NCBI GenBank assembly: GCA_948567375.1
Contig: OX419759.1
Span: 53,162,593-53,226,592 of the forward strand
Source: Lunularia cruciata
Lineage: Eukaryota > Streptophyta > Marchantiopsida > Lunulariales > Lunulariaceae
Direction: 5' to 3'
Length of the DNA: 64,000 nucleotides
The notes under the pieces were generated by a model. The model did not search any database and was not told the DNA's origin. It saw only the letters and a list, made by a program, of their open reading frames with translations. Below, in pieces: positions 33,090 to 44,541 of this stretch (the stretch's first letter is position 1; each line of letters opens with the position of its first letter). The translations under genes were made by a program, and so were the position numbers.

Positions 33090-34124
33090 CTACCTTCTAT
33101 TGTACATCTTCAACTTATCATGGTTAATCCTATCAAAGTGTCTTCCTCCCAACTCCTTGAGATCATAGGTGTAATTTCCCCACACCTTCTCCACTATGAA
33201 AGGTCCAAAGTACTTAGGCAAAAACTTCTTTTGCACTCTCTTGAATCGAATGGAATCAAACAACATTACCCAATCACCTTCTTTGAAAGGCTCCACCTTC
33301 TTCTTGCCTTGCCTCTTGTCATAGCTCTCCTTTTGTTTCCTTTGGGCTTGCTCCACTCGAACCATAGCAACTGCTCTTGCCTCTTCCAACTCCATGAGTT
33401 GATCCTTCCTTGACTTCTCTGCATCACTTCCTTGTGCTTTCTTCAATCTCCTATGAATGCTTTGGAAGGTAGGAAGATCAAAGTGAATAGGTAAGGTAGA
33501 CTCAATACCATACACCAATTGGAATGGAGAATATCCGGTGGAAGTCTTCATGGTTGTCCTATACTCCCACAAAACTGCATGAATCCTCTTGTCCCAATGA
33601 TGTTTAGCCCCCTCCATTTCTGCATCTTTGGCCAACATCATGCACAAGGTCTGATTGGTTCTCTCTACCAAGCCATTGGAACTTGGCTTATAGGATGTAG
33701 TTACTCTATGTGTGATAGAGAAATGTTGTAGCATGGCTGTAGTAATGCTTCCTGTTAACTCTCCTCCTCTATCAGAAACCAACTCCAAAGGGCATCCAAA
33801 CCTAGTGATAATGCATTCATAAAGAAATCTACCCACTTCATCTTCATTCTTGTCCCTCAATGGTCTAGCCTCAACCCACTTGGTAAGGTAATCAGTAACT
33901 ACCACAATGTATCGATTGTTCCTTGGGGTTCTATTGAGAGGACCTACAAAATCAATTCCCCACTTCTCAAAAGGTCTTAGGAATGGAATTGATCTAAGTG
34001 GTGGAGTGGATGTAGACTTTCTAGCAAAAGCTTGACAAACATGACAAGTTTTGCAATAATCAAGACAATCCTTGAAAATCCCTCTCCAATGGTAACCTGC
34101 ATCTAGAATCTTGAAAGCAGTCAC
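33090..34124 (-). CDS. C1 integrase
   Basis: About 344 codons. A partial zinc-binding end (CKTCHVCQ), then the catalytic core with WGIDFVGPL, VVVTDYLTKWVEA, LVSDRGGE (second Asp) and a SSNGLVERTNQTL block carrying the Glu. The C-terminal part ends with FLPKYFGPFIVEKV...NHDKLKMY and shows no chromodomain. The integrase inserts element cDNA into host DNA. Confidence 0.85.
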   Translation of the reverse strand: MTAFKILDAGYHWRGIFKDCLDYCKTCHVCQAFARKSTSTPPLRSIPFLRPFEKWGIDFVGPLNRTPRNNRYIVVVTDYLTKWVEARPLRDKNEDEVGRFLYECIITRFGCPLELVSDRGGELTGSITTAMLQHFSITHRVTTSYKPSSNGLVERTNQTLCMMLAKDAEMEGAKHHWDKRIHAVLWEYRTTMKTSTGYSPFQLVYGIESTLPIHFDLPTFQSIHRRLKKAQGSDAEKSRKDQLMELEEARAVAMVRVEQAQRKQKESYDKRQGKKKVEPFKEGDWVMLFDSIRFKRVQKKFLPKYFGPFIVEKVWGNYTYDLKELGGRHFDRINHDKLKMYNRR

Positions 34125-34139
34125 CTTTCCTGCAAAGTG

Positions 34140-35811
34140 TCATCCACATACTAAACCTTCATGAAACTCCTTTATGAGTAGGATAGACTCTTCCTTACCC
34201 GCTGCTCTTTGAAGTAGACCATCTGCTCCTTGGTGAAAAAGAATATCCTCCACCATTGTGTAAGGTCTAGATCTTGCTGCAAGGGCCTTCCTCTCCCTAG
34301 CATGCATTCCTTCTGGATAGTTACCTCTTGTCACAAAATCCACAATCTCCTTGTACTCCATTGGAACCTCTTGAGTGACTGAGATTGTCATGAGCTCCTC
34401 ATCCGGGAAGGAATCATCCACTGGATCATCTCCATCATGATCATAGGCTCTAGATAATAAATCAGCATTTGCATGTTTCTTTCCTGGCCTATCTTCAATG
34501 GTGTAGTCATACTCAGACAAGAGTATCATCCACCTTGCTAGTCTCCCTTCAACATTAGGCTTGTTGAAGATGTAGTTCAAAGCCTTGTGATCTGTGACAA
34601 TGGTGGCTTTCCCTCCAATCAAGTAGTGTCTAAACTTCTTGAGACCAAAGATCACTGCCAACCCTTCTCTCTCCGTGACAGAGTAGTTCTTCTCTGTTGA
34701 AACCATCTGCCTACTAGCATAAGCTATTGGATGATCATGCCCATCTTGGTCTAATTGACTAAGATTGCATCCTATAGCTACATTAGAAGCATCAGTGTAG
34801 AGGATGAAAGGTTTACTCCAATCAAGTTTAGCAAGAATTGGAGCTACAACAAGGGATTGCTTGAGCTCCTCAAAAGCTTTGAGATCCTCCTTGTCTTCCA
34901 AAATCACCATGTAATCTACACCCTATTTCATGTAGATGGTCAATGCATAAGCCTTGTTGGAAAATGAGAAGATGAACCTCCTATAGTACCCAACCATCCC
35001 CAAGAATTGGCGTAACTTTGTCAAGCTTGAAGGGAATCGAAGGTCTGAGATTTTCCTCACCTTCTCAAGATCAACTGCTATTCCATCCTTGGAGATGATG
35101 TGCCCCAAAAGTAGACCTTCTTCACATCCAAAAATGTACTTCTCTAGGTTGAGTGATGCATTTGCCTCATCTAAGCATTGCAAGACTTTGATTAGGCCAT
35201 TCATTGATGAGATCTTGGCGGATTGGTCTTGCATGTGACTCCACCTCTATCTTTTGCTCCTCCAAGGTGACTTCCTTCAAATCCTTGTAACTAAAAGCAA
35301 ACACATGGATGAACTTGCGGAAAATTTCCTCAAATCTCACCTTCTCCTCCTTGGAAACATTTGGGCCATACTTGAGGGTAGCTAACCTTCTCTCTACCTC
35401 CTCAAGTGTCAATGGTGATTTGTCTGGGTCTTTCAAAACCTCTAGCTTAGGTGCAAAATCCATAGCACACAAGGGAAACACATCTGAATCAGATTCAGAT
35501 TCATCCTCCTACGTGGAAGTCTCCTCTTCCATGCTTGTGTCCACACCTGAAGCTCCTTCTTCAGAATCTGATTCCCAATAATCAGAAGATAGTGTATCTA
35601 AATGTGAAGTGTTGGTGGTGTTAGTCACAAGAATTGTGACTCTATGGTTTGATGGCCCAATCCTCAAGTACCCTTTGTGCCATTGATCAGTTGTGCGTGC
35701 TGCTCTCAACCATGGCCTCCCAAGAAGTAAGTCATAGCTTGAATCCTTCAAGACTTGGAAAGTCATGAGATTTTGAACTCCCATAACTGAAACTACCACC
35801 TTATCCATCAC
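34140..35811 (-). pseudogene. C1 protease end, RT and RNase H
   Basis: RNase H at about 34140..34910 (LYTDASNVAIGCNLSQ, TDHKALNYIF, HANADLLSR). RT remnants at about 34923..35481 (LLGHIISKDGIAVD, LGMVGYYRRFI). A linker and protease end precede it up to 35811. The RT part is incomplete. Confidence 0.8.
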
Positions 35812-35820
35812 CCCTACTGG

Positions 35821-37439
35821 TCAAACTTGTTGCTTGTTTGCCATGCTCACCACAAATGTTGAAGGTCTTGAGGGTATCATACCCAACTTCTTCATCAACC
35901 TTTCTGACATGGCATTCACTGTTGATCCTCCATCAACCAATGCATCCTTGATGTTGTGACCATTCACTCTCACATCAATCTTGGAGGCATATTCACAAGC
36001 CTCCCATGGTGCTGGCTTGGCATCCACCACCCCCATTGATACTGGAACTTTTGCCTTCTTCTTCTTCTTGCTCCTTGTAAAACTCAAACCACCTCTAAGC
36101 TCCTTTCTCAAGGTAGGGTTCAAAGCAATTAATTGGCCCACTGTGATGTTAGCCTTGTAACTACCAACATCCTCCAACACATTGTAGTTCCATTGTTGCT
36201 TTGAGATCAAGAAGTCCTCCATCCCCAACTTCTTCCTTGGAGTCTTTGTTGTTGATGGTGTTGAGGTGCGAGTGCTCCTAGTAGACATAGGAGTATCCTT
36301 GCTTGAAGTAAATCCTTGAGAAGAGTGAACATCCTCTGCAAAACGAGCTCTCTTCTTCTCTTGTGCCAAAAGCTCCAAATTAAGACCCTTGGAGTTTGAG
36401 CACTCTCCCTTCTCATACTTGCTCTCAACCACATCTATGGATGCTATCCCCTTACCTTTGTTGGGATTAGGAGCCACTTGGGTTTCACTACCTCCCTCTT
36501 TCCCTCTATTGGCTCCCTCATAACCCCTTCCTCCATGGTAAGTGGAATTTGGGTAATTCCTTTGGATATGGCCTCTTCCTCCACAACCAAAACAATTTCT
36601 ATCATTGAAATTGTTGGCTGGTTGGCCTCCTCTATATGGATAGTTTCCATAACTCCTAGGCCCTCTCCCTACATTCTGATCCACCTCTCTCTTCTCCCAT
36701 AGTTGCACCACATTGATCTTGAGATCCGCAAGTTGTTCTGTGATGGTTTGGAGTGGATCTTTTGGTGGAGGTGCAAGAACTGGAGCAACTACTACTTGTG
36801 GTGCAACCCTTGTCACCAAAGTATCAGAAGTTCCACCATACTTGTAGCCTTGAGGAGGATGCACAACCTCCTTCACCACCAAATCACTCTCATCCCCTTC
36901 CAAACTCTCCTCCATACGAATTGCGACCTTGATAGCTTCAACCTTGGAATAAGGTTTCTCATATCTCACCTTGCTTCTAATTTGTGGTCTCAATCCTCCC
37001 ACAAAATTCTTGGTGAGCATGGCCCCTATGCCAATCATTGTAGTCACCACATCATCCCCACCCTTCCTCAACACTATGCGAAATCTGGACTCCAACTTTT
37101 CCACTCTTTCCACATAGACTCTCACTTTCTCTCCATCTCCTTGCTTGAGAAATGTAACCTCACTCATCAATCTCTCATAACTCTCATTAGGAAGAAAGTT
37201 CTCAATGAATGTTGAAGTCAAAGTCTCCCAAGACTCCTCTTCCCCCTCTCTCTCCTCTCTCTCTTTTGGTATTCTGACTCATACCATGTAAGTGTTGCAT
37301 CCTCAAAGAAATCTGGTAATAATGAGGCCCACTCATTCTTCCTCCTCTCATTGTTTCCTATGCAAGCTCTCTTGAAGTCTCTCACAAAGGCCTCCACATC
37401 TTCTCCATCCTTGCCAAAGAAAACCGGAAGTTTCCCCAT
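35821..37439 (-). pseudogene. C1 gag and protease
   Basis: Gag core from MGKLPVFFGKDGEDVEAFVRDF through ALTKNFVGGLRPQIRSKV-type blocks, with a zinc-knuckle-like CFGCGGRGHIQR near 36570..36610. The protease follows with ALVDGGSTVNAMS as the active-site region. Broken. Confidence 0.75.
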
Positions 37440-37671
37440 CTTAACCCCTCATATCTTTCTTTTCTCTCAAAATTTTTTCTCTTTTCTTTTCTCTCACTCT
37501 ATTACTAATAGAGTATATACATGACTAACACCATCTGAGAATAATCCACTCTAGGGAACACAAAAGGTTCAGGTTGCTCCAAGATTTTTATAGCAACATC
37601 AAATCCTAGAGTGCATATTAATCTAACTCTCATGGATAGTTTATCCATAAGTTGAAAGATTATCTCCATCA

Positions 37672-38145
37672 CTAATCTTGAGAACTAGCTGATGAAGGTG
37701 GTAGTATTTCTGTAGTTGTACTAAGATTCTCTCCAAGATCCTTCACCAAAGTTTCCAAAAGTGCTTTTACTCCACTACACTCATGTCCTTTTGGAAGTCC
37801 TTCAACTCCACAAACCTCACACAACTCCTTGGTCTTAGATCTCCTCCCTCCCAATCTTGGTGAAGAACGTCCAACATGCAAACCCAAGTCAAGTAAGCCT
37901 TTCCTTTCCCTCAATCTCTTGCTCTCAAAGGTCAATGGACATGAACTTGCCTTATGTCCCTTCTCTCCACATAGAAAGCACTTAGACTCACTCTTTCCTC
38001 CAAGTGGTGTAGGTTTTTGGATCCTCTCAACACTCTCTTCAAATTCTATTGTAAACTCTCTTTTCCTCAAATCCACCCTTACAATCACCTTAAACCCTTG
38101 GGGAACCTTGCATAATCTCAATTTCCACTCTTGATGGCCCTCCAT
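37672..38145 (-). CDS. C1 extra reading frame with zinc knuckle, upstream of gag
   Basis: 157 codons between leader and gag, not a normal gypsy part. Near residues 55-70 it has CFLCGEKGHKASSC, a CCHC knuckle (C-X2-C-X4-H-X4-C), and further on CEVCGVEGLPKGHEC, a second Cys/His cluster. The N-terminal part is beta-rich and charged (VIVRVDLRKREFTIEFEE). The end is acidic and Ser/Thr-rich. An overlapping frame continues upstream to 38275. It could be a nucleic-acid-binding accessory protein or a displaced gag part; I do not recognise the family. Confidence 0.5.
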   Translation of the reverse strand: MEGHQEWKLRLCKVPQGFKVIVRVDLRKREFTIEFEESVERIQKPTPLGGKSESKCFLCGEKGHKASSCPLTFESKRLRERKGLLDLGLHVGRSSPRLGGRRSKTKELCEVCGVEGLPKGHECSGVKALLETLVKDLGENLSTTTEILPPSSASSQD

Positions 38146-38792
38146 GTTCCCAAGATGAATCTAAACACTCAAACATGCTTTTTGTTGATCTCAAACTTTT
38201 CATGCATGAGATCTCCACTCTGCAGAATTGACCCTTCCTCACAATGTCACTCAAATCTCCCAACCAATATGTCATAGTCCTTTGAACTTTTTCACACTTG
38301 ATAACAACTTCAGGGCGTCCCTCCCTGCAAAATTTCAGATTTTTTCATCGAGCCATTTGGCCTATACACCTTTCTATTCAGCATCCATATTTCAGATTTG
38401 GTCTGAAAACCACCCCCCTCACTTCAAAAACTCATTTCTCCTTGCGCAAAAACGATCTCTCTCTAATTTTTGTGGCAGCAAGTAGAATACAATGCACTGA
38501 ATTTTCTTGGAAATTTTCAGGACAATTTACTGAAAATTGAAGAAATGGCAGACTCTGTACAATTTTCCAGAGAGCATACAGTTGCGGGAGCACTTTACCC
38601 TATCAACTTTCAAAAATTCTAGCCCAGTGCGCATAGAAGCTCTCACAATAATTTTAAGTGTGCTAATTGAAAGATAACCCAAGATATCATGTGTAGAAAT
38701 CTCAAGTCTAGATCTCAAACTTGAGATTTTGTCCAAAATCACCTTAATCTCCAAAATCTGCAATCCACCTCACACAATCTCTCGAATTCCTC

Positions 38793-39003
38793 TCATGTGT
38801 ACAAGATGTACAAAATCACCTCAAAGACATCATAATGAAATACAGGGTATACAAATGGATCTTGGTTCTCTAACATAAGTTCAGCCCTCTCCTCTCCTAA
38901 TGTTCTCTCCAAGTGAGCTCTCATAGCCTCCTTCTGCCTAATGTAGAATTGGACGCGGAACATTATCTTGCCTTCTAGAGAGGTCCTGGCAACGGAACCA
39001 AAA
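38793..39003 (-). CDS. C1 leader reading frame
   Basis: About 70 codons right after the primer site: FRVQFYIRQKEAM, a TLGEERAELM block, then PFVYPVFHYD and ILYILYT. Block order and spacing match the leaders of families A and B. The frame also reads back into the LTR. Confidence 0.55.
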
Positions 39004-39004
39004 A
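38985..39004 (-). other. Primer-binding site of C1
   Basis: On the minus strand TGGTTCCGTTGCCAGGACC follows the 5' LTR after a few T bases. It resembles the TGGCGCCGTTGCC type complementary to plant Asp tRNA, with two differences, and is clearly unlike the Met type in A and B. Confidence 0.5.
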
Positions 39005-39687
39005 TGTGAGCCGGCCTGTCTCTCACTCAGGATGAACCTCTGATGGCTATTATGGTAGCGCACCATGGACTAAGAAGGCAAGGAACCCCAACTCCATCAT
39101 ACTCCTCCAAGGCTAACACTCCAAGACTCAAGACATTGCTCACTAGAGAACTCAATGAGAGAGAGATAGTTGCAAATGAAAGGATGATGAGTACCTCCTC
39201 ACCCCTTGTTTATATACTTGTGAAATAGTTACGTACCAAAGTTACTAATTCCCGTAGTAACTCAAGTTACTAGACTAAAAGTCAAGTCAAGTCAAAAAGT
39301 AGAAAGGAATATCCATTCACATGGGCATATTCTCCTAAGCATGTGGTCTTATCTTGACCCAACCACTAAGTCAAGGATTCCTTCACATGGGCTATCCTTG
39401 GACTAAAGAAGAATCCAAAACAAAAAGGCTTACGGGCCCAAGAGTTCTCAACTCTTTCCTCAAAGCCAAACACCTAGGAAGTCAACACACTAAAATCCAA
39501 AATAGTGGTGCTCATCTTTTCTACTTCCTCTAAAGTAAGGTCCCATCTATCTTAGCTATGACTAACTTTAGCTAACCATGACTAATATAGAACCATCCTT
39601 TATCTCTATATAAATAATATCTCTTAAGTACTTGTAATATCAAGCTAAATATCACAATATCACACACATGCACAAATGGGTGTTACA
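39005..39687 (-). repeat. C1 5' LTR
   Basis: 683 bp, about 97.5% alike to the 3' LTR. The TTGACT triplet on the minus strand is kept at about 39280..39295. Confidence 0.92.
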
Positions 39688-40187
39688 GACCACCATTGTT
39701 GCGATCTCACCTTTGAAGTCGGTGATAAAGTCATGCTATCCTCTGGTAACCTCCCTCTCCCACTTGATACCCAAGTTTGTAAACTTGCTCCTAATTGGAT
39801 AGGACACTTTGATCTCACCCAAATTGTCTCTCCTGTTGCTTATCGTCTTGCCTTGCCTTGTCACATGCGTATCCATCTTGTCTTTCATGTTTCCAAGTTG
39901 AAACCCTTTGTTCCTAACCCCTCTTCCTTTTCCTCTTGAGTCCAACCTCCCCCTCTTCCTATCCCTATCAATGATCATGAGGAGTACGAAGTTGATCGTA
40001 TCCTTGCACGTCTCCACATTCAACAAGGCCGTCGCCAACATACGGAGTACAAGGTCCTTAGAAAGGATAACCCCTTCATGATGCTACCTGGGAACCTCTT
40101 TCTCACCTCCAAAATGCACAAACGGCCATCCAGGAATTTGAAGCTTCATTGGCAATGAGGATGTCACCAACTAGTGGCGGGGGAATA
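39688..40187 (+). pseudogene. B3 integrase end and chromodomain
   Basis: B3 resumes after C1. It encodes the C-terminal integrase part ([32 protein letters not shown]) and the chromodomain (YEVDRILAR). A G-rich purine tract precedes the 3' LTR at 40188. Confidence 0.8.
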
Positions 40188-40613
40188 TGTAACAATATGG
40201 AGTTTAGCAACAAAGTCAGTTGGGCTCACGAAGTAACACATAAGACAAATTAGCCTAGAATATTCCGGCAGTATCTAGGAAGCTTCTTGGGAAGCTTCAC
40301 GGTTAGCTTAGCTTGCATCTTAAGTAAGTAGCTTCTAGAAGGAAGCTTCTAGAAGCTTCCAACTAGCTTAGCTTGCACGCCAAGTAGGCGGCTTCTAGAA
40401 GGAAGCTTCTTGAGAAGCTTCCTAGTTAACTTGGCTTGCACTCTAAGAAAGCGGCTTGAGGAAGCTTCTTGAGAAGCTTCTCAAGGGCCTTGTATGCTAC
40501 CTATAAATACCAAAGCCAAAGCTCATGCTAGGCATTCGGAGTTTTCCTTCATTCAAGTGTCATAATGTGAGTTTCCATTCTCCTATTTCTCTCCTCGGAT
40601 TTGGTCTTTCACA
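40188..40613 (+). repeat. B3 3' LTR
   Basis: 426 bp, same heat-shock-type clusters and TATA box as the 5' LTR. Confidence 0.93.
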
Positions 40614-43600
40614 ATTACCTAGACGGGTAACCCTCTCTGTAGGAGAATATCAAGAAGCAATTGAGTGGCAAGTGATACAATTAGCTTGTTATGATGCAAT
40701 TTTAGGCATGCCATGGATGGAGCAGTACAACCCTATCGTGGATTGGAGGAAGAAAGTAGTGAGAACCCACAAATAGTCAATCATTGGGGTTAAAGAAAAA
40801 TCACATAGGCAGAAACTACCTCTATATGTCGTAGGGACGGCAGTTGTCTGTAAGACCGATAGATGTTTTACGGGTCTAATAAGAGAAGTCCATAGTGCAC
40901 AACTCGATGGACAAGTTCTTGAGAAATTGAAGGATGTGGTGGATGAGTTTCAAGATGTCTTTCTCGATGCTCTACCCTCAAGATTACCACCAAAAAGGCG
41001 AGTAGATCACAAAATTGAGACACTTTCAGGGAAGACACCTCCTTGTAAGGCCCCATATCGCCTATCACCACATGAGTTGGAGGAGTGTAAGACTCAAATT
41101 GAGGAGATGTTGTAGAAAGGGTTCATCCAACCTAGCATATCACCATATGGGGCCCTTGTCTTGTTTGTGAAGAAGAAGGATGGTACAATGTGCATGTGCA
41201 TTGACTATCGGGGTCTCAATCAGCAAACAGTGAAGAACAAATACCCCTTACCTCGCATGGATGACCTGTTTGATCAACTCCATGGAGCGAGATACTTCAC
41301 CAAACTAGACTTGCAGAGCGGTTACAATCAAATCCGAATTGTAGAGGAGGATGTGTACAAAACTGCCTTTCAAACCAGGTGTGGCCACTTTGAGTATCTT
41401 GTGATGCCTTTTGGCCTCACCAATGCACTTGCCACTTTCATGAGTCTAATGAATGACATATTTCATCCATACTTGGATAAGTTTGTTATTGTCTTCTTGG
41501 ATGATATCTTAGTATACAGTAGCATGATGACAAAACACAAACAACATCTTCGAGAGGTCCTCCGGATTCTAAGACATAGTCAGTTGTACGCCAAAATCTC
41601 AAAGTGTGAGTTTGGCAAGTCTAAAGTAGACTACTTGGAGCATAGAGTAAGTGCAGAGGGCATTCAAGTATTGATAGATAAAATAGAGGTCATTCAAAAA
41701 TGGAGTGCCCCAGAAGATCAGACTCAACTTAAGAGCTTCTTGGGGTTGACTGGATTCTATTGTAGATTTGTCAAGGACTTCTCCAAGGTTGCACAGCCTT
41801 TAACCGCACTACTTGGGAGGGGGAAGAAGTGGATATGGGGAACTGCACAAAAGTTGGCCTTTTAAGAATTGAAGGCCGCCTTGCTACATGCACCAATCTT
41901 GAAGTGGTATGACCCAAAACGTCCAATCAAGTTGGCTACAAATGCATCAAGCGTAGCAATAGGAGCAGTCCTACGACAAGAGTGGCATGACGGATGGCAT
42001 CCAATTGCATATTTCTCTCAAAAGTTGTTATCGGTAGAGCACAACTACCACACCACAGAATGAGAAGAGTTGGCCATTGTTATGGCAACCAAGCATTGGA
42101 AGCACTACTTGGGTGAGAAGGCATTTGTAGTAGAGACAGACCACAAACCTCTAGTCTACATCGAGACGCAGAAGGATCTATCTTGTCGCCAAATTTGGTG
42201 GGCAGAGTGGCGACAACACTTCAACATGACAATCACCTACGTGGAAGGTAAGAAGCAACTTGCAGATGCATTCACCCGCATGCCAATGGCCAACAACTTG
42301 GTGGCAGAGGTCAAGATTAACCCTGAATTTTGGCAAGAGATTTTGGCTACTACAAAAACTGATCCACAAATTGTAGAAGCACAATCATCCAAAGGTGTCA
42401 CTAGCACCCAAAAGCTCACCTTTTGGGATGGCAGATTATGGATCCCAAATGTCCCAGAATTATGCACCACCATTCTAGCGGAATGTCATGATTCGGCCAT
42501 TGCAGCTCATGTCGGAGTGGACAAGACCTTGGATGCAGTCAAGCGCCATTACTATTGGCCCAAGATGAGCAACGACATGATGGACTATGTGTGTAGCTGT
42601 CTACTTTTTCAATAGAACAAAGCTTCTAATCAAGCTCCTGCAGGGCTCCTTCAACCTCTCCTCATTCCTACCCAATGTTGGGAACAAGTGAGTATGGATC
42701 TTGTCTGTGAATTACCCAAGACCACCTCAGGGTTTGACTCCATTGTGGTCTTTGTGGACCGGCTCAGCAAAATGATTCATGTACGCCCTACCACCAAGGA
42801 GGTGACCGCTCCACAACTAGCTCAATTATACTTAGATGCAGTCTTTGCTCACCATGGCTTGTCTAGAGTACTCATCACCGATAGAGGCACCCAATTCACC
42901 AGTTTGTTTTGGTGAACACTCTTTGGTTTCTTCAAAACCAAGTTGGCCATATGCACAACTTACCACCCACAAACAGATGGCCAAACAGAGCGGGCTAATC
43001 GCATGATTGAAGACATGTTACGCAGCTTCACCTTAGAAGAGCAAGAGAGGTGGGACACCTACTCCTGTTGGTGGAATTTGCGTACAACAATTCAATGAAT
43101 GCATCCACCCAGATCACTCCATTCTTCCTCATGTATGGTGAGCATCCCTTCACACCTTCTAGCTTGATGAAGATCCATCCAGTGGCTACCAAGGTCGATG
43201 CAGTCAACACATTTGTTTCTAGAATCCAACAAGGTGTGGAGAGCGCCAAGCACAGATTATAGATTGCGCAAAATCAATAGAAGCAATATGCTGATGCACA
43301 CCGTCAGCACATGGAGTTCAATGTTGGAGATCAAGTGTGGCTATCGACAAACAACCTCACATTAGTTGGACCTCGTAAGCTCAGACCTCGTTTTATTAGG
43401 CCTTTCTCGATTCTTCGTCGCATCGGCGCTGTGGCCTATCACCTTGACCTACCACCACACATGAAGATCCATCTAGTGTTCCATGTCTCTCTACTACGCA
43501 GATATGCTCCCCAATCAGGCTAAGGTCATTCCACACCAAACATTTGACCTTGTCCGACACTCATTGATGGCATAGAGGAATATGAAGTGGAGCGGATTCT

Positions 43601-43782
43601 CCAAAAACGCATGCATGGTACTCGCCACCCGCGGGTGGACTATCTAGTACAATGGAACGGTTACCCCCTCTATGAAGCAACCTGGGAGCCCGCTGCCAAT
43701 TTGGCACATGCACCGGTGTTGGTGCAAGCATTTGAGCAACAATTGCACAATGAGGATGTTGCATTTTAAAAGGAAGGAAGTC
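40614..43782 (+). pseudogene. A3 pol and chromodomain
   Basis: A3 resumes: protease end, RT (about 40927..41800, [22 protein letters not shown] context), RNase H (about 41869..42270), integrase (about 42300..43260, LITDRGTQF) and chromodomain (about 43570..43768, YEVERILQKR, YLVQWNGYPLYEATWEP). Polypurine tract AAAAGGAAGGAAG before 43783. Closely related to A1 pol; broken. Confidence 0.88.
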
Positions 43783-44541
43783 TGTAATACCAAGAGCTAG
43801 CCATATGATCTAGATGTGAAATTCGGTTTGGTAGGAATGAATGATGAATGATGTTATACATGATGGTCAAAATAGATAAGATAGAAATATCACCAAAAGA
43901 GTACTTCTACTAATAGGATAGAAACCGAAATAGACTTGAGAACCTTAGAACCAATAGCTAGACATATGATTTAAAGGTGAGAATTGGTTTGGTAACATCT
44001 AGAAGGATGTTACATATGATGGACTAAACAAATCAGAAAGAGGTATCACCAAAAGGGGACTTCTACTAATAGAGTAGGAACCAAAATATGCTTGAAATCT
44101 TTAAAGGCAATTTCAGAGGCCTAAACGGATGAATTAGGCCTTGAAAATGTGCAGCTTCCCCCCCCCCCCCCTCCCCACCAATAGAGAAAAGGCTGGCCTT
44201 CCCTCCCCCTCTGCTTTGTCTTATTGAGAGCTTTCCAATGGTACCTTACTCATGTGATTTTGAGATTCTTACAGGAAGATTCTCTAAAAGATTCCCTCCG
44301 GTCAAAGCTTGTTTGACCAACCAGATAGGACCTAGACCAAACATGTCACCCATCCAAGTAAGTAATCCAAAGTTAGAGCGTGTTGATATGTCACCTATAT
44401 GTGTCCCTAATCCTATGGTGGAGCTTCCTTGGAGGAGATCCTCTTTGTCTATATAATAAAGAGAAGGTGCTCCCTTGGGGCATCGATTGTTTGAGTGTAC
44501 AATTTGCATTTTCTCTCTTCTCTTGTCCTCGGAGTATTACA
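43783..44541 (+). repeat. A3 3' LTR
   Basis: 759 bp, including a C-rich run of about 12 near 44158 and the W-box pair near 44302. Confidence 0.92.

Larger units (their letters stand above)
32350..39687 (-). mobile_element. Ty3/gypsy element C1, innermost insertion
   Basis: 7.3 kb on the minus strand inside B3 pol, flanked by the 4-bp duplication GACC (32346..32349, 39688..39691). Order from the right: 5' LTR 39005..39687, primer site, leader frame, zinc-knuckle frame of unknown role, gag, protease, RT, RNase H, integrase, 3' LTR 32350..33041. LTRs differ at about 17 of 690 positions plus one 9-bp gap, about 2.5%. No chromodomain is seen after the integrase. Unlike A and B, the primer site is not of the Met type. 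Broken several times. Confidence 0.92.
27635..40613 (+). mobile_element. Ty3/gypsy chromovirus B3, interrupted by C1
   Basis: Family-B element in the A3 protease region, duplication ATTAC (27630..27634, 40614..40618). 5' LTR 27635..28060, Met primer site 28062..28073, leader frame, gag, pol, interrupted by C1 at 32350..39687, then integrase end, chromodomain and 3' LTR 40188..40613. Both LTRs are 426 bp and differ at about 16 positions (about 4%). Broken several times. Confidence 0.94.
24934..44541 (+). mobile_element. Ty3/gypsy chromovirus A3, interrupted by B3
   Basis: Family-A element inserted in A2 gag, duplication GGTAG on both sides (24929..24933, 44542..44546). 5' LTR 24934..25673, primer site, doubled leader, gag, protease start; interrupted by B3 at 27635..40613; then protease, RT, RNase H, integrase, chromodomain; 3' LTR 43783..44541. 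About 5.5% LTR divergence in the first 400 bases. Outside the nested element the order is complete; broken several times. Confidence 0.93.

Noticed and set aside
36703-37215. A 170-codon plus-strand frame as a gene
   Set aside because: It is the antisense shadow of C1 gag and has no domain of its own.
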